A stretch of DNA of 8,403 nt from positions 1-8,403 of the forward strand of contig DOUW01000464.1 in NCBI GenBank assembly GCA_003520365.1. Direction: 5' to 3'. Below, in pieces: positions 1-6,777 of the stretch (within the stretch, counting starts at the first letter, position 1; each line of letters begins with the position of its first letter). Below the pieces are notes generated by a model. That model searched no databases and was not told the origin of the DNA. It saw only the letters and a program-made list of their open reading frames with translations. Both the position numbers and the translations under genes were made by a program. The stretch comes from Massilia sp. Its GTDB lineage: Bacteria; Pseudomonadota; Gammaproteobacteria; Burkholderiales; Burkholderiaceae_D.

Positions 1-1479
1 GGCCTGCTGCGCTTGCGCGTCCAGGGTCGAGACCACCGACAAATCGAGGCGGTCGAGGTTGTACAGGCGCGGCTCGCCCAGCAGGTAGCCGAGGTGGTTG
101 CGCACCGCGTTCGAGGCCTTGCGCGAGACGAAAGCGTTCGGTTCCGGCGGCGCGACGCCAGAACCCAGCGCGGGCTTGAGCTTCAGCGCCAGCGCGGCGT
201 CGCGCAGCTGGGGCGTGATCACGCCGGCCTGCGCCAGCACGCGCAGGTGGCTGTTGGTGAGCGTTTCCAGGTCTTCCTTGCCGGCGCCGAGGTAGTAGGC
301 CGGACGGCGCTGGGCGATCATCAGCGACAGCGCTTCCTTGTAGGCCAACACCGCGTCCGGATCGGCCATGTCGCCCTTCAGGGCGGCGCTGACCTTGGCG
401 AAGTCGCGGCCGTACCAGACCCACATGCCATCGCCGATGCCGTTGACTTCGCCGTAGCCGACTTTCGCCGACAGCGGCACCGTGTTCAGGTAGTCGAGCA
501 CGATCTGGCGCCGCGCGCCGGTGGTGTCTTCGCCGTCGTGGTAGGCGCGCAGCGTGGCCGAGGCCATCTGGATCATCTTGTCCTGCAGCGAGGCGGTGCG
601 CCCTTCCGGCGAATGGCGGTATTTTTCGATCTGGGTGGCGAGCGTCGAGCCGCCGGCCACGCGCGAGCCGCCGCCGATGCCGACCGAATGCAGGGTCTTG
701 TCGAACACCGCCTTCGAGAAGCGGTCCCATTCGATGGCGGGATTGCGCTTCGGGTAGGCCGGATCGAGCAGCTCGCGGTTCTCGATGAACAGCAGGCTTT
801 GCACCAGCAATTGCGGCGCCTCGTCGAAGCGCTCGTACTGGCGCTCAGGGAAGCGCGAACCGAACAGCGGCTGGCTGCGGCAATCGAGGATCTCGAGGCC
901 GGCGCGGTTCTTCTCGCGGTAGCTCGCGAACAGGCCGTAGTCGGCCAGTTCCAGCATCTTCGGCGACATGCGCGCCTGCGCGTCGACCACGTAGTCGCGC
1001 GTGTGCAGCTTGCCGAGGAAGGCAGGCAGGTGCGAATAGCCCAGGCGGGCGTCGTAGGGGCTGTCGGCCGGGAAGCGGATCGCGTCGCTCGGTCCCTGCT
1101 CCATGCGGTAGCTGACGTCCTTCATCATGCCGGCGAAGATCTTCGCCTGCAGCGTGGACGTGCGCGTCTCGTAGACGGCATAGGCGGAACCGGCGGCGAC
1201 CATCACCAGCGCCAGGCCGAACAGGATGCGCCTGGCGCGGCCACTGCCTTTCGGCGGCTCGCCTTCGCTCTCGGGTTCGTTGGTATCGTCGGGAAGCTCT
1301 TCCTTGCCGGTGTCGGTAACGAGCGACAGGTGCGGATAGCTTTCGTACAGCGGCACATCCGGCTCGGCCCCCGCCGCAGCGAGGACCGGCGCGGCGTTGC
1401 CGCCATCGCTGCGCCCGCGCAGGATGCGCACGGCGCGAAATACGTTACGTGGCCGTCTGAAACGGCGGGTACTTTCCAT
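1..1479 (-). CDS. Atypical GT51 (PBP-type) transglycosylase domain protein, N-terminal part; 3' end outside window
   Basis: The frame is open from an ATG at 1479 to the window edge, giving 493 residues with no stop. An in-frame TGA lies two codons upstream of this ATG, so the start is well fixed. Residues 1-80 are a hydrophilic, probably cytoplasmic tail. Residues about 85-103 form one membrane anchor (ILFGLALVMVAAG core), so the rest should face the periplasm. The GT51 signature follows: FIENREL around E233, GGSTLATQ at 276-283, and a motif-4-like LDYLN at 328-332 followed by GYGEVNG. GT51 enzymes polymerise lipid II into glycan strands. Several GT51 motifs are altered here: the usual ED of motif 1 is EN, and the KxxE of motif 3 reads K301-M-I-Q304. 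Activity is therefore uncertain. A transpeptidase or other domain may lie beyond the window. Family assignment is fairly secure, function less so. Confidence 0.85.
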   Translation of the reverse strand, partial: MESTRRFRRPRNVFRAVRILRGRSDGGNAAPVLAAAGAEPDVPLYESYPHLSLVTDTGKEELPDDTNEPESEGEPPKGSGRARRILFGLALVMVAAGSAYAVYETRTSTLQAKIFAGMMKDVSYRMEQGPSDAIRFPADSPYDARLGYSHLPAFLGKLHTRDYVVDAQARMSPKMLELADYGLFASYREKNRAGLEILDCRSQPLFGSRFPERQYERFDEAPQLLVQSLLFIENRELLDPAYPKRNPAIEWDRFSKAVFDKTLHSVGIGGGSRVAGGSTLATQIEKYRHSPEGRTASLQDKMIQMASATLRAYHDGEDTTGARRQIVLDYLNTVPLSAKVGYGEVNGIGDGMWVWYGRDFAKVSAALKGDMADPDAVLAYKEALSLMIAQRRPAYYLGAGKEDLETLTNSHLRVLAQAGVITPQLRDAALALKLKPALGSGVAPPEPNAFVSRKASNAVRNHLGYLLGEPRLYNLDRLDLSVVSTLDAQAQQA

Positions 1480-1572
1480 GATGGCTCAACCGGTTTGAAT
1501 CATTGTGCCCGCAATCACTGCCAACCTGCTCGCCATCTTGCTGCCGATTTGTTCGAGTGATCGTGGTCGTCG

Positions 1573-1690
1573 TTAGTTCATCCGGCGCGCGAATCTCACC
1601 CGAAATTCCAGCACGCCGCAGCCATCATTCCACCACATCAACAGGTCTTCCACGTAGCCCTGTTCAACAAATTTGACCTGCCCTGATCTT
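1573..1690 (-). pseudogene. Possible 3' remnant of an unidentified gene
   Basis: The minus frame ending in TAA at 1573-1575 gives a protein-like tail, GQVKFVEQGYVEDLLMWW followed by NDGCGVLEFRVRFARRMN. It has balanced acidic, aromatic and hydrophobic residues. Upstream of this tail the same frame turns into arginine- and cysteine-rich sequence that does not look like a natural protein. The remnant ends 93 bases before the GT51 start on the same strand, so it could be the end of the gene that once preceded GT51 in an operon, cut by the change in sequence near 1690. I do not recognise the family. A chance open frame is a real alternative. Confidence 0.2.
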
Positions 1691-2088
1691 TTTCGCAAAA
1701 AAACAACGGCAGAGTTAACAAGACGGCATGAAGGAAGCCATGGGCTGCGGGAGCCGATGAGATCGGTGACGGAAAAGCGTCCGACAAGGCGCAAACCACG
1801 GCCCTGCCATGCGACAGGGCGAGGATGTGCAACGCAGCAGGACGTTGTCTCCAAGGCAGGCCTGCTCAGGCTTGGCGCGATCGTCAGCGCAAGCAAGCCG
1901 GTCGCTCGGGCGCGGCGAACTGGGTGACTTCAGCGTTTGCACGTTGGACGCGTCTGGTTGACGCGACAAAAACGCGCCTGTATGGCAACGAATGCCACGT
2001 CCGATCGATGTCCGGCTCGCGCCATATCACATCGAATCTCTCGCCACGATAAGGCAGGCCATTTATTCAATAAGCATATTGATTAAAA

Positions 2089-2117
2089 TTGACCATTTTG
2101 CTTTTATCGAATATTGT
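2089..2117 (+). promoter_or_regulatory. Putative sigma70 promoter of the TonB receptor gene
   Basis: TTGACC at 2089-2094 and TATTGT at 2112-2117 are separated by exactly 17 bases, inside the most AT-rich stretch of the window. Transcription would begin near 2124, leaving a leader of about 140 bases before the receptor ATG. This is the best -35/-10 pair upstream of the gene. No convincing Fur box overlaps it. Confidence 0.5.
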
Positions 2118-2266
2118 CCTGATGCTATTTTGTGACGACGAAAAAGATAATGCAGTAGCTGAATAATTACCATGCAGGTGAGCTTATACCTCGAGCTGCA
2201 CACCGGGATTTGCGTACTCCAATTCAACCGCAGATAACTATCTACGGTGATGTTTTCAAGAATTCA

Positions 2267-4459
2267 ATGAAGATAGTTTGCATGCCCCTGGCATTATGCT
2301 TTGGCGGCGCAGCCGCAATAATGACACCGTGCCATGCGCAGGACCAGGCGACCAGTGACAAACCCATACCCCAAGTCATCGTTGCAGGGAGCCAGGTGAA
2401 GCAAAGCGAGAATGATTTTGTTGCTGGCAAGCTCATTATTGGGCGAAAAATAATTGCCGAGAGCGGCAAGCAGAACGTCGCCGACATCTTGCGGCGTGAG
2501 CCAGCCATAACGCTAAGTAAGGACGGCCGCGTCAGCTTGATGGGAATGCAGGGGTACACGCAGGTGCTGGTCGATGGTCTCCCACCGGGTGTGAATGACC
2601 CCTTCGACATGGACCCAAGCCAGGTTGAGCGAATAGAAATCATGACGTCCGCGACGGCGTCGACTGGCCCCTTCGGAATTGGCGGGACAATTAACATCAT
2701 TCGTCGCACGGCGGCACCTCAACGTTTCAGCCAAATCACCGCTTCGGCCTCCCATGCGGCGGGCCACGGTAACGGCAACCTCACCTGGCTCAACAATGGG
2801 ACGGCAGCGGAGGCGCCACTCAGCTTCAATTTATCCGTGGTCGCCCGCAATGGCGTGACCCCGAACGTCGGCCGCTATGCAGAGGTATCGGAGAAAGACG
2901 CATGGCAGACGACCAGGTACGGCGAGTATGACGGTGACACATCCACTGATTACCTGATCGGTTCCAGCGAAGTGGTCTATCGAATCGGTCACGCAGTGGA
3001 ATTGAAAACCATGCCGGAGATCGGCCAGGTCATCGTCAGGAGCGAATCCAGAGACCATCGGCTTGGTCCAGGATTCGGCAGCGAGCGGACGGTACACGAC
3101 GTGAGCCGAAACCGAATGTCCAATCAAGCGATTCCTGTGCAATTAAACTGGCGCATGCCGGACGAGAGCCAAATCGAAGTCAAGCATACGCTGAACCGGA
3201 ATACGATCGCGTCCAGGCAAAGCGCGCAAGTCGACCAGGGCGGGCAATCCGATACCTACAGGTCGACAGCGAACCAGGAGCGCAGCGAGACGAACCACAT
3301 TACCGATGTGACGTACAAGCCCGCTCCGTCGGACGAACATCAGCTGGAATCGGGGCTTCGCTATGCGAGATCGCGCGGCATCATTTCTTACGAGGGGCTG
3401 ATCGACGGGCAAGCTGACCAGATCGTTGCTCTGTTCGGGCGCTCCAACTCGTTTTCCCGGCAGACATTGCGTTTATTCGTGGAGGACGAGTGGCAGCTCA
3501 ACAGGCGAATTGCATTGAATCTCGGCCTGTCGATGGAAACGCAGCAGCTTGCATTTCGCGAGGGACCACTGCAAGGACGGAAAACATTTCATCTCTGGGC
3601 ACCCTCCCTGCATGTCGTGCGCAAGCTTCCAGGCGAGACACGTCGCCGGCTCAGGCTGTCGATAGCGCGCACCTTCCAAATGCCATCCATGTCGCAATTT
3701 TTATCGCGTCCGGGAATCAGCTCGCTTGCGCCTTGCCTGGCCGGGGGAGCCTGTGTTCCCAACGGTCCCGATACGCCGGACACCACGGGTAATTATGAAC
3801 TGACACCGGAAAGCGCCCTGGGCGTCAATGCATCCTACTCACATGCACTCGGAGCGAACAGCGAACTTTCCGCGGAAATCTATTATCGCGCGATTACAGG
3901 AAAAATCGGGCAGGAGATCGGTGTCGGCAGCGTGGCCTGGGCAGCTGATCCACGATATGTCAGACGGCCCGTCAATCTGGGCAAGGCCGATGTTGCCGGT
4001 ATCGACCTCTCTGTGCGGATGGCGACGCGCGATTCTTGGAAAAGCGCGCCAAGACTCGATTTGACAGGGACTGTCGGCATGGCCCAATCCCGTCTGTCGG
4101 GGCTGGCCGGTCCAGATAATCACCTCGCAGGCCAGTCGCCATGGCGGGCGAAACTCGGGATCACTTACCACGCTGACGAAAAACCGCTCAAGGCCGATGT
4201 CGACCTGAGCGTGCTACCGGGAGATTGGGTTCGCGACAGCGTCTCCCACCGGATTTACGAAGGACGGCAAGTATCGCTCAATACCAGTCTGCATTGGAAG
4301 CCGACGGCTGCTTTTCGGCTGGTGGCAAGCCTGGATAATCTGGCTGCGGAGAAACGAAACCGTATTGATCAATTTTCCCTCGCCGACGGCCGCTTCACAA
4401 AGCATACAAGTGCCGCTGCCTACAGAAAAATTGGCGTACGTGCAGAGTGTAGCTTCTGA
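2267..4459 (+). CDS. TonB-dependent outer-membrane receptor
   Basis: This is a 730-residue outer-membrane active-transport receptor, energised by TonB-ExbBD. I chose the ATG at 2267 because a signal peptide begins there (hydrophobic core at residues 3-19, probable cleavage after C22-H23-A24). An in-frame TTG at 2210 would add 19 polar residues in front of it. Residues 34-41 (IPQVIVAG) resemble a TonB box. The plug domain spans about 50-150, with ADILRREPAI, a VLVDGLPPG segment, VERIEI and GGTINIIRR, all typical of the family. The rest is beta-barrel repeats, and the protein ends in Phe, the usual barrel-insertion signal. C490 and C496 lie in a loop-like stretch (CLAGGAC, then a Pro/Asp/Thr-rich run) and could form a small extracellular disulfide. 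Substrate unknown; siderophore uptake is only the commonest possibility. ATA and AAT codons are frequent, unlike the flanking genes. The exported-protein gene at 4587 lies 127 bases downstream with no obvious terminator between, so co-transcription is likely. Confidence 0.95.
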   Translation: MKIVCMPLALCFGGAAAIMTPCHAQDQATSDKPIPQVIVAGSQVKQSENDFVAGKLIIGRKIIAESGKQNVADILRREPAITLSKDGRVSLMGMQGYTQVLVDGLPPGVNDPFDMDPSQVERIEIMTSATASTGPFGIGGTINIIRRTAAPQRFSQITASASHAAGHGNGNLTWLNNGTAAEAPLSFNLSVVARNGVTPNVGRYAEVSEKDAWQTTRYGEYDGDTSTDYLIGSSEVVYRIGHAVELKTMPEIGQVIVRSESRDHRLGPGFGSERTVHDVSRNRMSNQAIPVQLNWRMPDESQIEVKHTLNRNTIASRQSAQVDQGGQSDTYRSTANQERSETNHITDVTYKPAPSDEHQLESGLRYARSRGIISYEGLIDGQADQIVALFGRSNSFSRQTLRLFVEDEWQLNRRIALNLGLSMETQQLAFREGPLQGRKTFHLWAPSLHVVRKLPGETRRRLRLSIARTFQMPSMSQFLSRPGISSLAPCLAGGACVPNGPDTPDTTGNYELTPESALGVNASYSHALGANSELSAEIYYRAITGKIGQEIGVGSVAWAADPRYVRRPVNLGKADVAGIDLSVRMATRDSWKSAPRLDLTGTVGMAQSRLSGLAGPDNHLAGQSPWRAKLGITYHADEKPLKADVDLSVLPGDWVRDSVSHRIYEGRQVSLNTSLHWKPTAAFRLVASLDNLAAEKRNRIDQFSLADGRFTKHTSAAAYRKIGVRAECSF

Positions 4460-4505
4460 AAATGAAGGAAAAATCGTATCGGTGCTGGTAACTGAAAAGA
4501 AAACG

Positions 4506-4556
4506 ATGACGGGCTTCAATGAAGAGTTCCATGCTCGACTGACTCGTCTGGCTTAG
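4506..4556 (+). CDS. Possible 16-residue ORF between receptor and hairpin-protein genes
   Basis: ATG at 4506 to TAG at 4554-4556 encodes MTGFNEEFHARLTRLA, an amphipathic-looking charged peptide. The preceding bases are purine-rich (GAAAAGAAAACG) but are not a strong Shine-Dalgarno site. It may be a small peptide in the receptor transcript, the start of a truncated gene, or a chance frame. I list it only because the sequence looks protein-like and sits in the otherwise empty gap between two probably co-transcribed genes. Confidence 0.15.
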   Translation: MTGFNEEFHARLTRLA

Positions 4557-4586
4557 CGGCAGTAATTACTTGAAATGGATGAAAAA

Positions 4587-4904
4587 ATGCTTGTAAAGAT
4601 CATCGTCGGTGTGTTGATTTGTGCTGGTGCCCTGGGGAGTAGTGCCAGCGCGCTTGGTGAGCCACTGTTCTCGCCAGCAGCTTGTTACAAAAAATGTACG
4701 ACGCTTGCGTTTGAAGAGCCCGACGCTTTGCGTGGCCGCTATGCCGAGAAGATGAAGAAAATCCAGGATCTTCAAAAACAGCAACGAGTCGAGCAGGACA
4801 GCGCGAAGCTCAAAACGCTGCGCGATGCAGAAGCGGCGGAAACGGAAAGCTTGAAAGATGCGTTTGAAAAGAACTGCTCGAAAATGTGCCAGATGGACCG
4901 TTGA
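4587..4904 (+). CDS. Small exported protein with twin CX3C motif (predicted disulfide-stapled helical hairpin)
   Basis: Residues are numbered from the ATG at 4587 (105 aa). An in-frame ATG at 4575 would add MDEK. I prefer 4587 because GGATGA sits just upstream of it and the signal peptide then begins directly. Residues 2-22 form a Sec signal (LVKIIVGVLICAGALG core, cleavage probably after S21-A22). The signal-peptide Cys12 is preceded by Ile, so this is not a normal lipobox. The mature part, about 83 residues, has C33-YKK-C37 near its start and C97-SKM-C101 near its end. The intervening region is rich in Lys, Glu, Gln and Ala and is strongly helical, with one likely turn. Twin CX3C spacing is known from helix-hairpin proteins such as small Tim chaperones and alpha-hairpinins, where two disulfides staple the helices. 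Homology to those is not claimed. I recognise no bacterial family. The setting behind a TonB receptor suggests a periplasmic or secreted partner. Confidence 0.8.
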   Translation: MLVKIIVGVLICAGALGSSASALGEPLFSPAACYKKCTTLAFEEPDALRGRYAEKMKKIQDLQKQQRVEQDSAKLKTLRDAEAAETESLKDAFEKNCSKMCQMDR

Positions 4905-4933
4905 CGGATGCCGGCCTTGCCAATTCGCGCTTG

Positions 4934-4965
4934 ACGGTAAAAACCGTGCGATGACTTAACGTCAT
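4934..4965. repeat. Tandem small inverted repeats between convergent genes
   Basis: ACGGT/ACCGT at 4934-4938 and 4943-4947 (loop AAAA) is followed three bases later by ATGAC/GTCAT at 4951-4955 and 4961-4965 (loop TTAAC). They sit between the hairpin-protein stop and the CinA-like stop, where a bidirectional terminator would be expected. The stems are short and no U tract follows on either strand, so termination is only a possibility. Confidence 0.25.
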
Positions 4966-4996
4966 AGTTTGGTCCGATACATCAAGAGCCTGGAGC

Positions 4997-5782
4997 CTAC
5001 AAGCATCGGTATTCGGCCCCTGCACGGTCGAGTTCCGCCCGCATGGCAGCAAAGGCCGGCGCCACCTCGTTAGGCACGCCCTTGACGCCGAGCTCGATGT
5101 GGCGGCGGCTGCCGTCCTCGCCCACGCTCGGCAGGCTGAACACGCGCACACCGGTGTAGCGCGCCTCGATCGCCTCCATCAGCGGAACGAGCACGGCCTC
5201 GGCCTGGCCATACACCAGCATGGACTGTTCCGCGTGCGCCTGCTGGTGAAACAGGTCGGCGTAATAGGTGTCGAGGACCCAGGCGATCATCGGCCAGGCC
5301 ATGACCGGGAAGCCCGGCACGAAGTGGTGACGGGCGATGGTGAAGCCGGGGATGCCGTTGTAGGGGTTCGGGATGAGCGTGGCGCCGGCCGGGAATTCGA
5401 CCATCTTCAGGCGCTGCAGGTTCTCCGGTGCCGACAAGTCCACTTCCTGGCCCGCCTCGCGTCCGGCCTGCAGGATGCGCGCTTCGAGCAGCGGCCGCCC
5501 TTCCGGATGCACTTCGAGCGGCAGGTCCAGCGCAGCGCCTGCGGCCTGGCGTGTATGGTCGTCGGGCGTGGCGCCGATGCCGCCGCAGGAGAACACGATG
5601 TCGTCGCCGGCGAAGGTGCGGCGCAGGGTCGCCGCGATGCGTTCGCGCTCGTCGCCGACGAATTCGGTCCAGGTCAATTGCAGGCCGCGCTCGGCCAGCA
5701 GCGCGACCACTTTCGAAAAATGCTTGTCCTGGCGCTTGCCGGACAGGATTTCGTCGCCGACGACGATCAGGCCGAATGCCAT
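4997..5782 (-). CDS. CinA N-terminal / MoaB-Mog-like molybdopterin-binding domain protein
   Basis: This is a 261-residue protein of the competence/damage-inducible protein A (CinA N-domain) family, which shares the MoaB/Mog fold that binds molybdopterin. Visible family motifs are VVGDEILSGKRQD at 7-19, CGGIGATPDDHTR at 66-78 (the GGxGPTxDD nucleotide/pterin-binding loop, with Ala for the usual Pro), and NPYNGIPGF and FVPGFP further on. It lacks the C-terminal nicotinamide-nucleotide deamidase (PncC) domain of full-length CinA, as many stand-alone members do. Its enzymatic role is not established from sequence. The start at 5782 is supported by GAGGAG at 5789-5794 with a 6-base spacer. It begins 16 bases after the EI24 gene and is almost certainly in the same operon. 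Its last residues (AEYRCL) fall where GC drops, so the very C-terminus might have been altered by a junction. Confidence 0.9.
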   Translation of the reverse strand: MAFGLIVVGDEILSGKRQDKHFSKVVALLAERGLQLTWTEFVGDERERIAATLRRTFAGDDIVFSCGGIGATPDDHTRQAAGAALDLPLEVHPEGRPLLEARILQAGREAGQEVDLSAPENLQRLKMVEFPAGATLIPNPYNGIPGFTIARHHFVPGFPVMAWPMIAWVLDTYYADLFHQQAHAEQSMLVYGQAEAVLVPLMEAIEARYTGVRVFSLPSVGEDGSRRHIELGVKGVPNEVAPAFAAMRAELDRAGAEYRCL

Positions 5783-5798
5783 GGAACTCTCCTCGCTT

Positions 5799-6620
5799 TC
5801 AAGATGCCACCGGGGCGCTTGCGTTGGCGGCGCGCAGGTCCTGCAGCGCCTGCAGGCAGTAGTACTGGAACCACAGGCCGGTGAACAGGAAGATCATCAC
5901 GTACAGCCAGGCCGACAGGATGGCGAGAAACGGGAACAGCACCACCGACAGCACGGCGCCGCCCATCCAGGCGATGCCGGGCATGGCGCCCAGCAGGCCC
6001 GAGATCATGCCGATCGTTAGCAATTGCCAGCGCCGCGCCTTCATCAAGGCCTGGCGCTCGGCGGCGGTGGCATGGGCCGCGAGCGCGTCGTAGCTCATCA
6101 CGCGCGACGTCACCCAGCCCCACAACGCTGCCTGCACCAGCACCGCCACCGGCGGCACCGCGTACAGCGGCACCGTCATCAGCCACAGGCCGGCGAACAC
6201 GATCACGCTCGTCAGGTTCATCCAGACGCTGCCGGCGAAGCTGCCGCCCTCCTTGCGTTCGAGCTGGGGGAACTGGCGCCGGCCGACGTAGGCCTCGATT
6301 GCCGGCATCGCGAAGATACCCATGAACAGCAGGGAGCTCGCGATCATCAGCGGCAGCAGCAGGATGATGGCCATCAGCGGCACCACCATTACCTGCAGCA
6401 CGCCCAGGCCCAGCGTCGACAGCATGCTGCCGCTGGCCTGGAACCAGCCGTAGTCGGCGAAGACGGCATGCAGCCAGTCGAGGAAGGGCTGCAGCCCGAA
6501 CCACAGCAGCGCGCCCCAGGTCAGCAGCGACAGCAGCAGCGGCACCAGCGACAGCAGCAGCATGCGGCTGGAGAACTGCGCGCGCAGGGCGCGGCCCCAG
6601 GCGGTGGCGACGCCGCTCAT
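5799..6620 (-). CDS. EI24-domain (CysZ-like) integral membrane protein
   Basis: This is a 273-residue polytopic inner-membrane protein. Hydrophobic segments lie at about 20-42, 66-106 (probably two passes), 131-163 (one or two), 200-221 and 222-250. A polar segment after the middle segments (SYDALAAHATAAERQALM) resembles the conserved cytoplasmic stretch of EI24/CysZ proteins. CysZ members import sulfate; whether this one does is unknown, and most EI24 proteins of this group have no assigned substrate. I chose ATG 6620 over a TTG two codons upstream. The ATG overlaps the stop of a 20-codon leader ORF as ATGA, a classic coupling arrangement, and it gives the more usual short N-terminus before the first membrane segment. 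The CinA-like gene follows directly. Transcription probably starts from the TACAAT box at 6704-6709. Confidence 0.88.
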   Translation of the reverse strand: MSGVATAWGRALRAQFSSRMLLLSLVPLLLSLLTWGALLWFGLQPFLDWLHAVFADYGWFQASGSMLSTLGLGVLQVMVVPLMAIILLLPLMIASSLLFMGIFAMPAIEAYVGRRQFPQLERKEGGSFAGSVWMNLTSVIVFAGLWLMTVPLYAVPPVAVLVQAALWGWVTSRVMSYDALAAHATAAERQALMKARRWQLLTIGMISGLLGAMPGIAWMGGAVLSVVLFPFLAILSAWLYVMIFLFTGLWFQYYCLQALQDLRAANASAPVAS

Positions 6621-6679
6621 CGGCAACCCCGGCGGCAGCCTCGTTGGATGAGCAGGAAAAGGTATGAAGGCGTGGTCAT
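6617..6679 (-). CDS. Possible 20-residue leader ORF overlapping the EI24 start
   Basis: ATG at 6679 to TGA at 6617-6619 encodes a 20-residue peptide with a hydrophobic middle (SYLFLLIQ) and a basic Cys-containing end (RGCRRGCR). GGGGAG at 6684-6689 lies 4 bases upstream and could serve as a ribosome binding site. The stop TGA overlaps the EI24 ATG (ATGA), so translation could be coupled. The EI24 start itself has only a weak Shine-Dalgarno site, which makes coupling plausible. Expression is unproven. Confidence 0.35.
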   Translation of the reverse strand: MTTPSYLFLLIQRGCRRGCR

Positions 6680-6703
6680 GCGGCTCCCCGATATGGAAGG
6701 CTT

Positions 6704-6709
6704 ATTGTA
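6704..6709 (-). promoter_or_regulatory. Putative -10 element for the EI24/CinA-like operon
   Basis: The minus strand reads TACAAT here, one mismatch from TATAAT, about 85 bases upstream of the EI24 ATG. No good -35 is seen at 16-18 bases, so an activator or a weak promoter is possible. The transcript would include the 20-codon leader ORF. Confidence 0.35.
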
Positions 6710-6777
6710 GACAAGATCGCGGGCAAGGGCCGCGACGGGCAAGCGGACCCTCGATGGCGCTCCGGGAGTCCATGCAC

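Larger units (their letters stand above)
1480..2266. other. Long intergenic region between divergent GT51 and TonB-receptor genes
   Basis: I see no convincing intact gene in these 787 bases. Short open frames exist on both strands, but they overlap one another and show no recognisable family, signal peptide or good ribosome binding site. The part nearest the GT51 gene (1573-1690) may be a 3' gene remnant on the minus strand, listed separately. Two modest hairpins are visible: GCCCTG/CAGGGC at 1801-1806 and 1815-1820, and CGCGTC/GACGCG at 1949-1954 and 1960-1965. Neither is followed by a T run. From about 2060 the composition turns clearly AT-rich and contains the promoter proposed for the receptor. 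A predicted 140-base leader follows, with two tiny ORFs at 2172-2237 and 2250-2270. Confidence 0.6.

Noticed and set aside
13..1560. 515-residue plus-strand open frame
   Set aside because: Arg/Ala/Gln/Val-rich and without family motifs; it is the complement of the GT51 gene in GC-rich sequence.
1825..2052. 75-residue plus-strand frame in the intergenic region
   Set aside because: Composition is Arg/Trp/Ala-rich with no motif and no Shine-Dalgarno site, and it overlaps equally plausible frames.
2146..2170. Possible Fur box (GATAAT...AATTAC) upstream of the receptor
   Set aside because: Only the first six bases match the GATAATGATAATCATTATC consensus well; the middle and the symmetry are lost.
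2120..2266. Cobalamin or other known riboswitch in the receptor leader
   Set aside because: No B12-box-like core or other recognisable aptamer sequence was seen.
2210..2266. TTG start extending the receptor by 19 residues
   Set aside because: It would place a polar stretch before the signal peptide; the ATG at 2267 gives a normal export signal.
4365..4556. 63-residue frame overlapping the receptor 3' end
   Set aside because: TTG start inside the receptor gene and no ribosome binding site; only the last 16 codons look at all protein-like.
5099..6710. Long plus-strand frames opposite the CinA-like and EI24 genes
   Set aside because: Low-complexity His/Gln/Arg-rich translations with no motif; both minus-strand genes are clear families.
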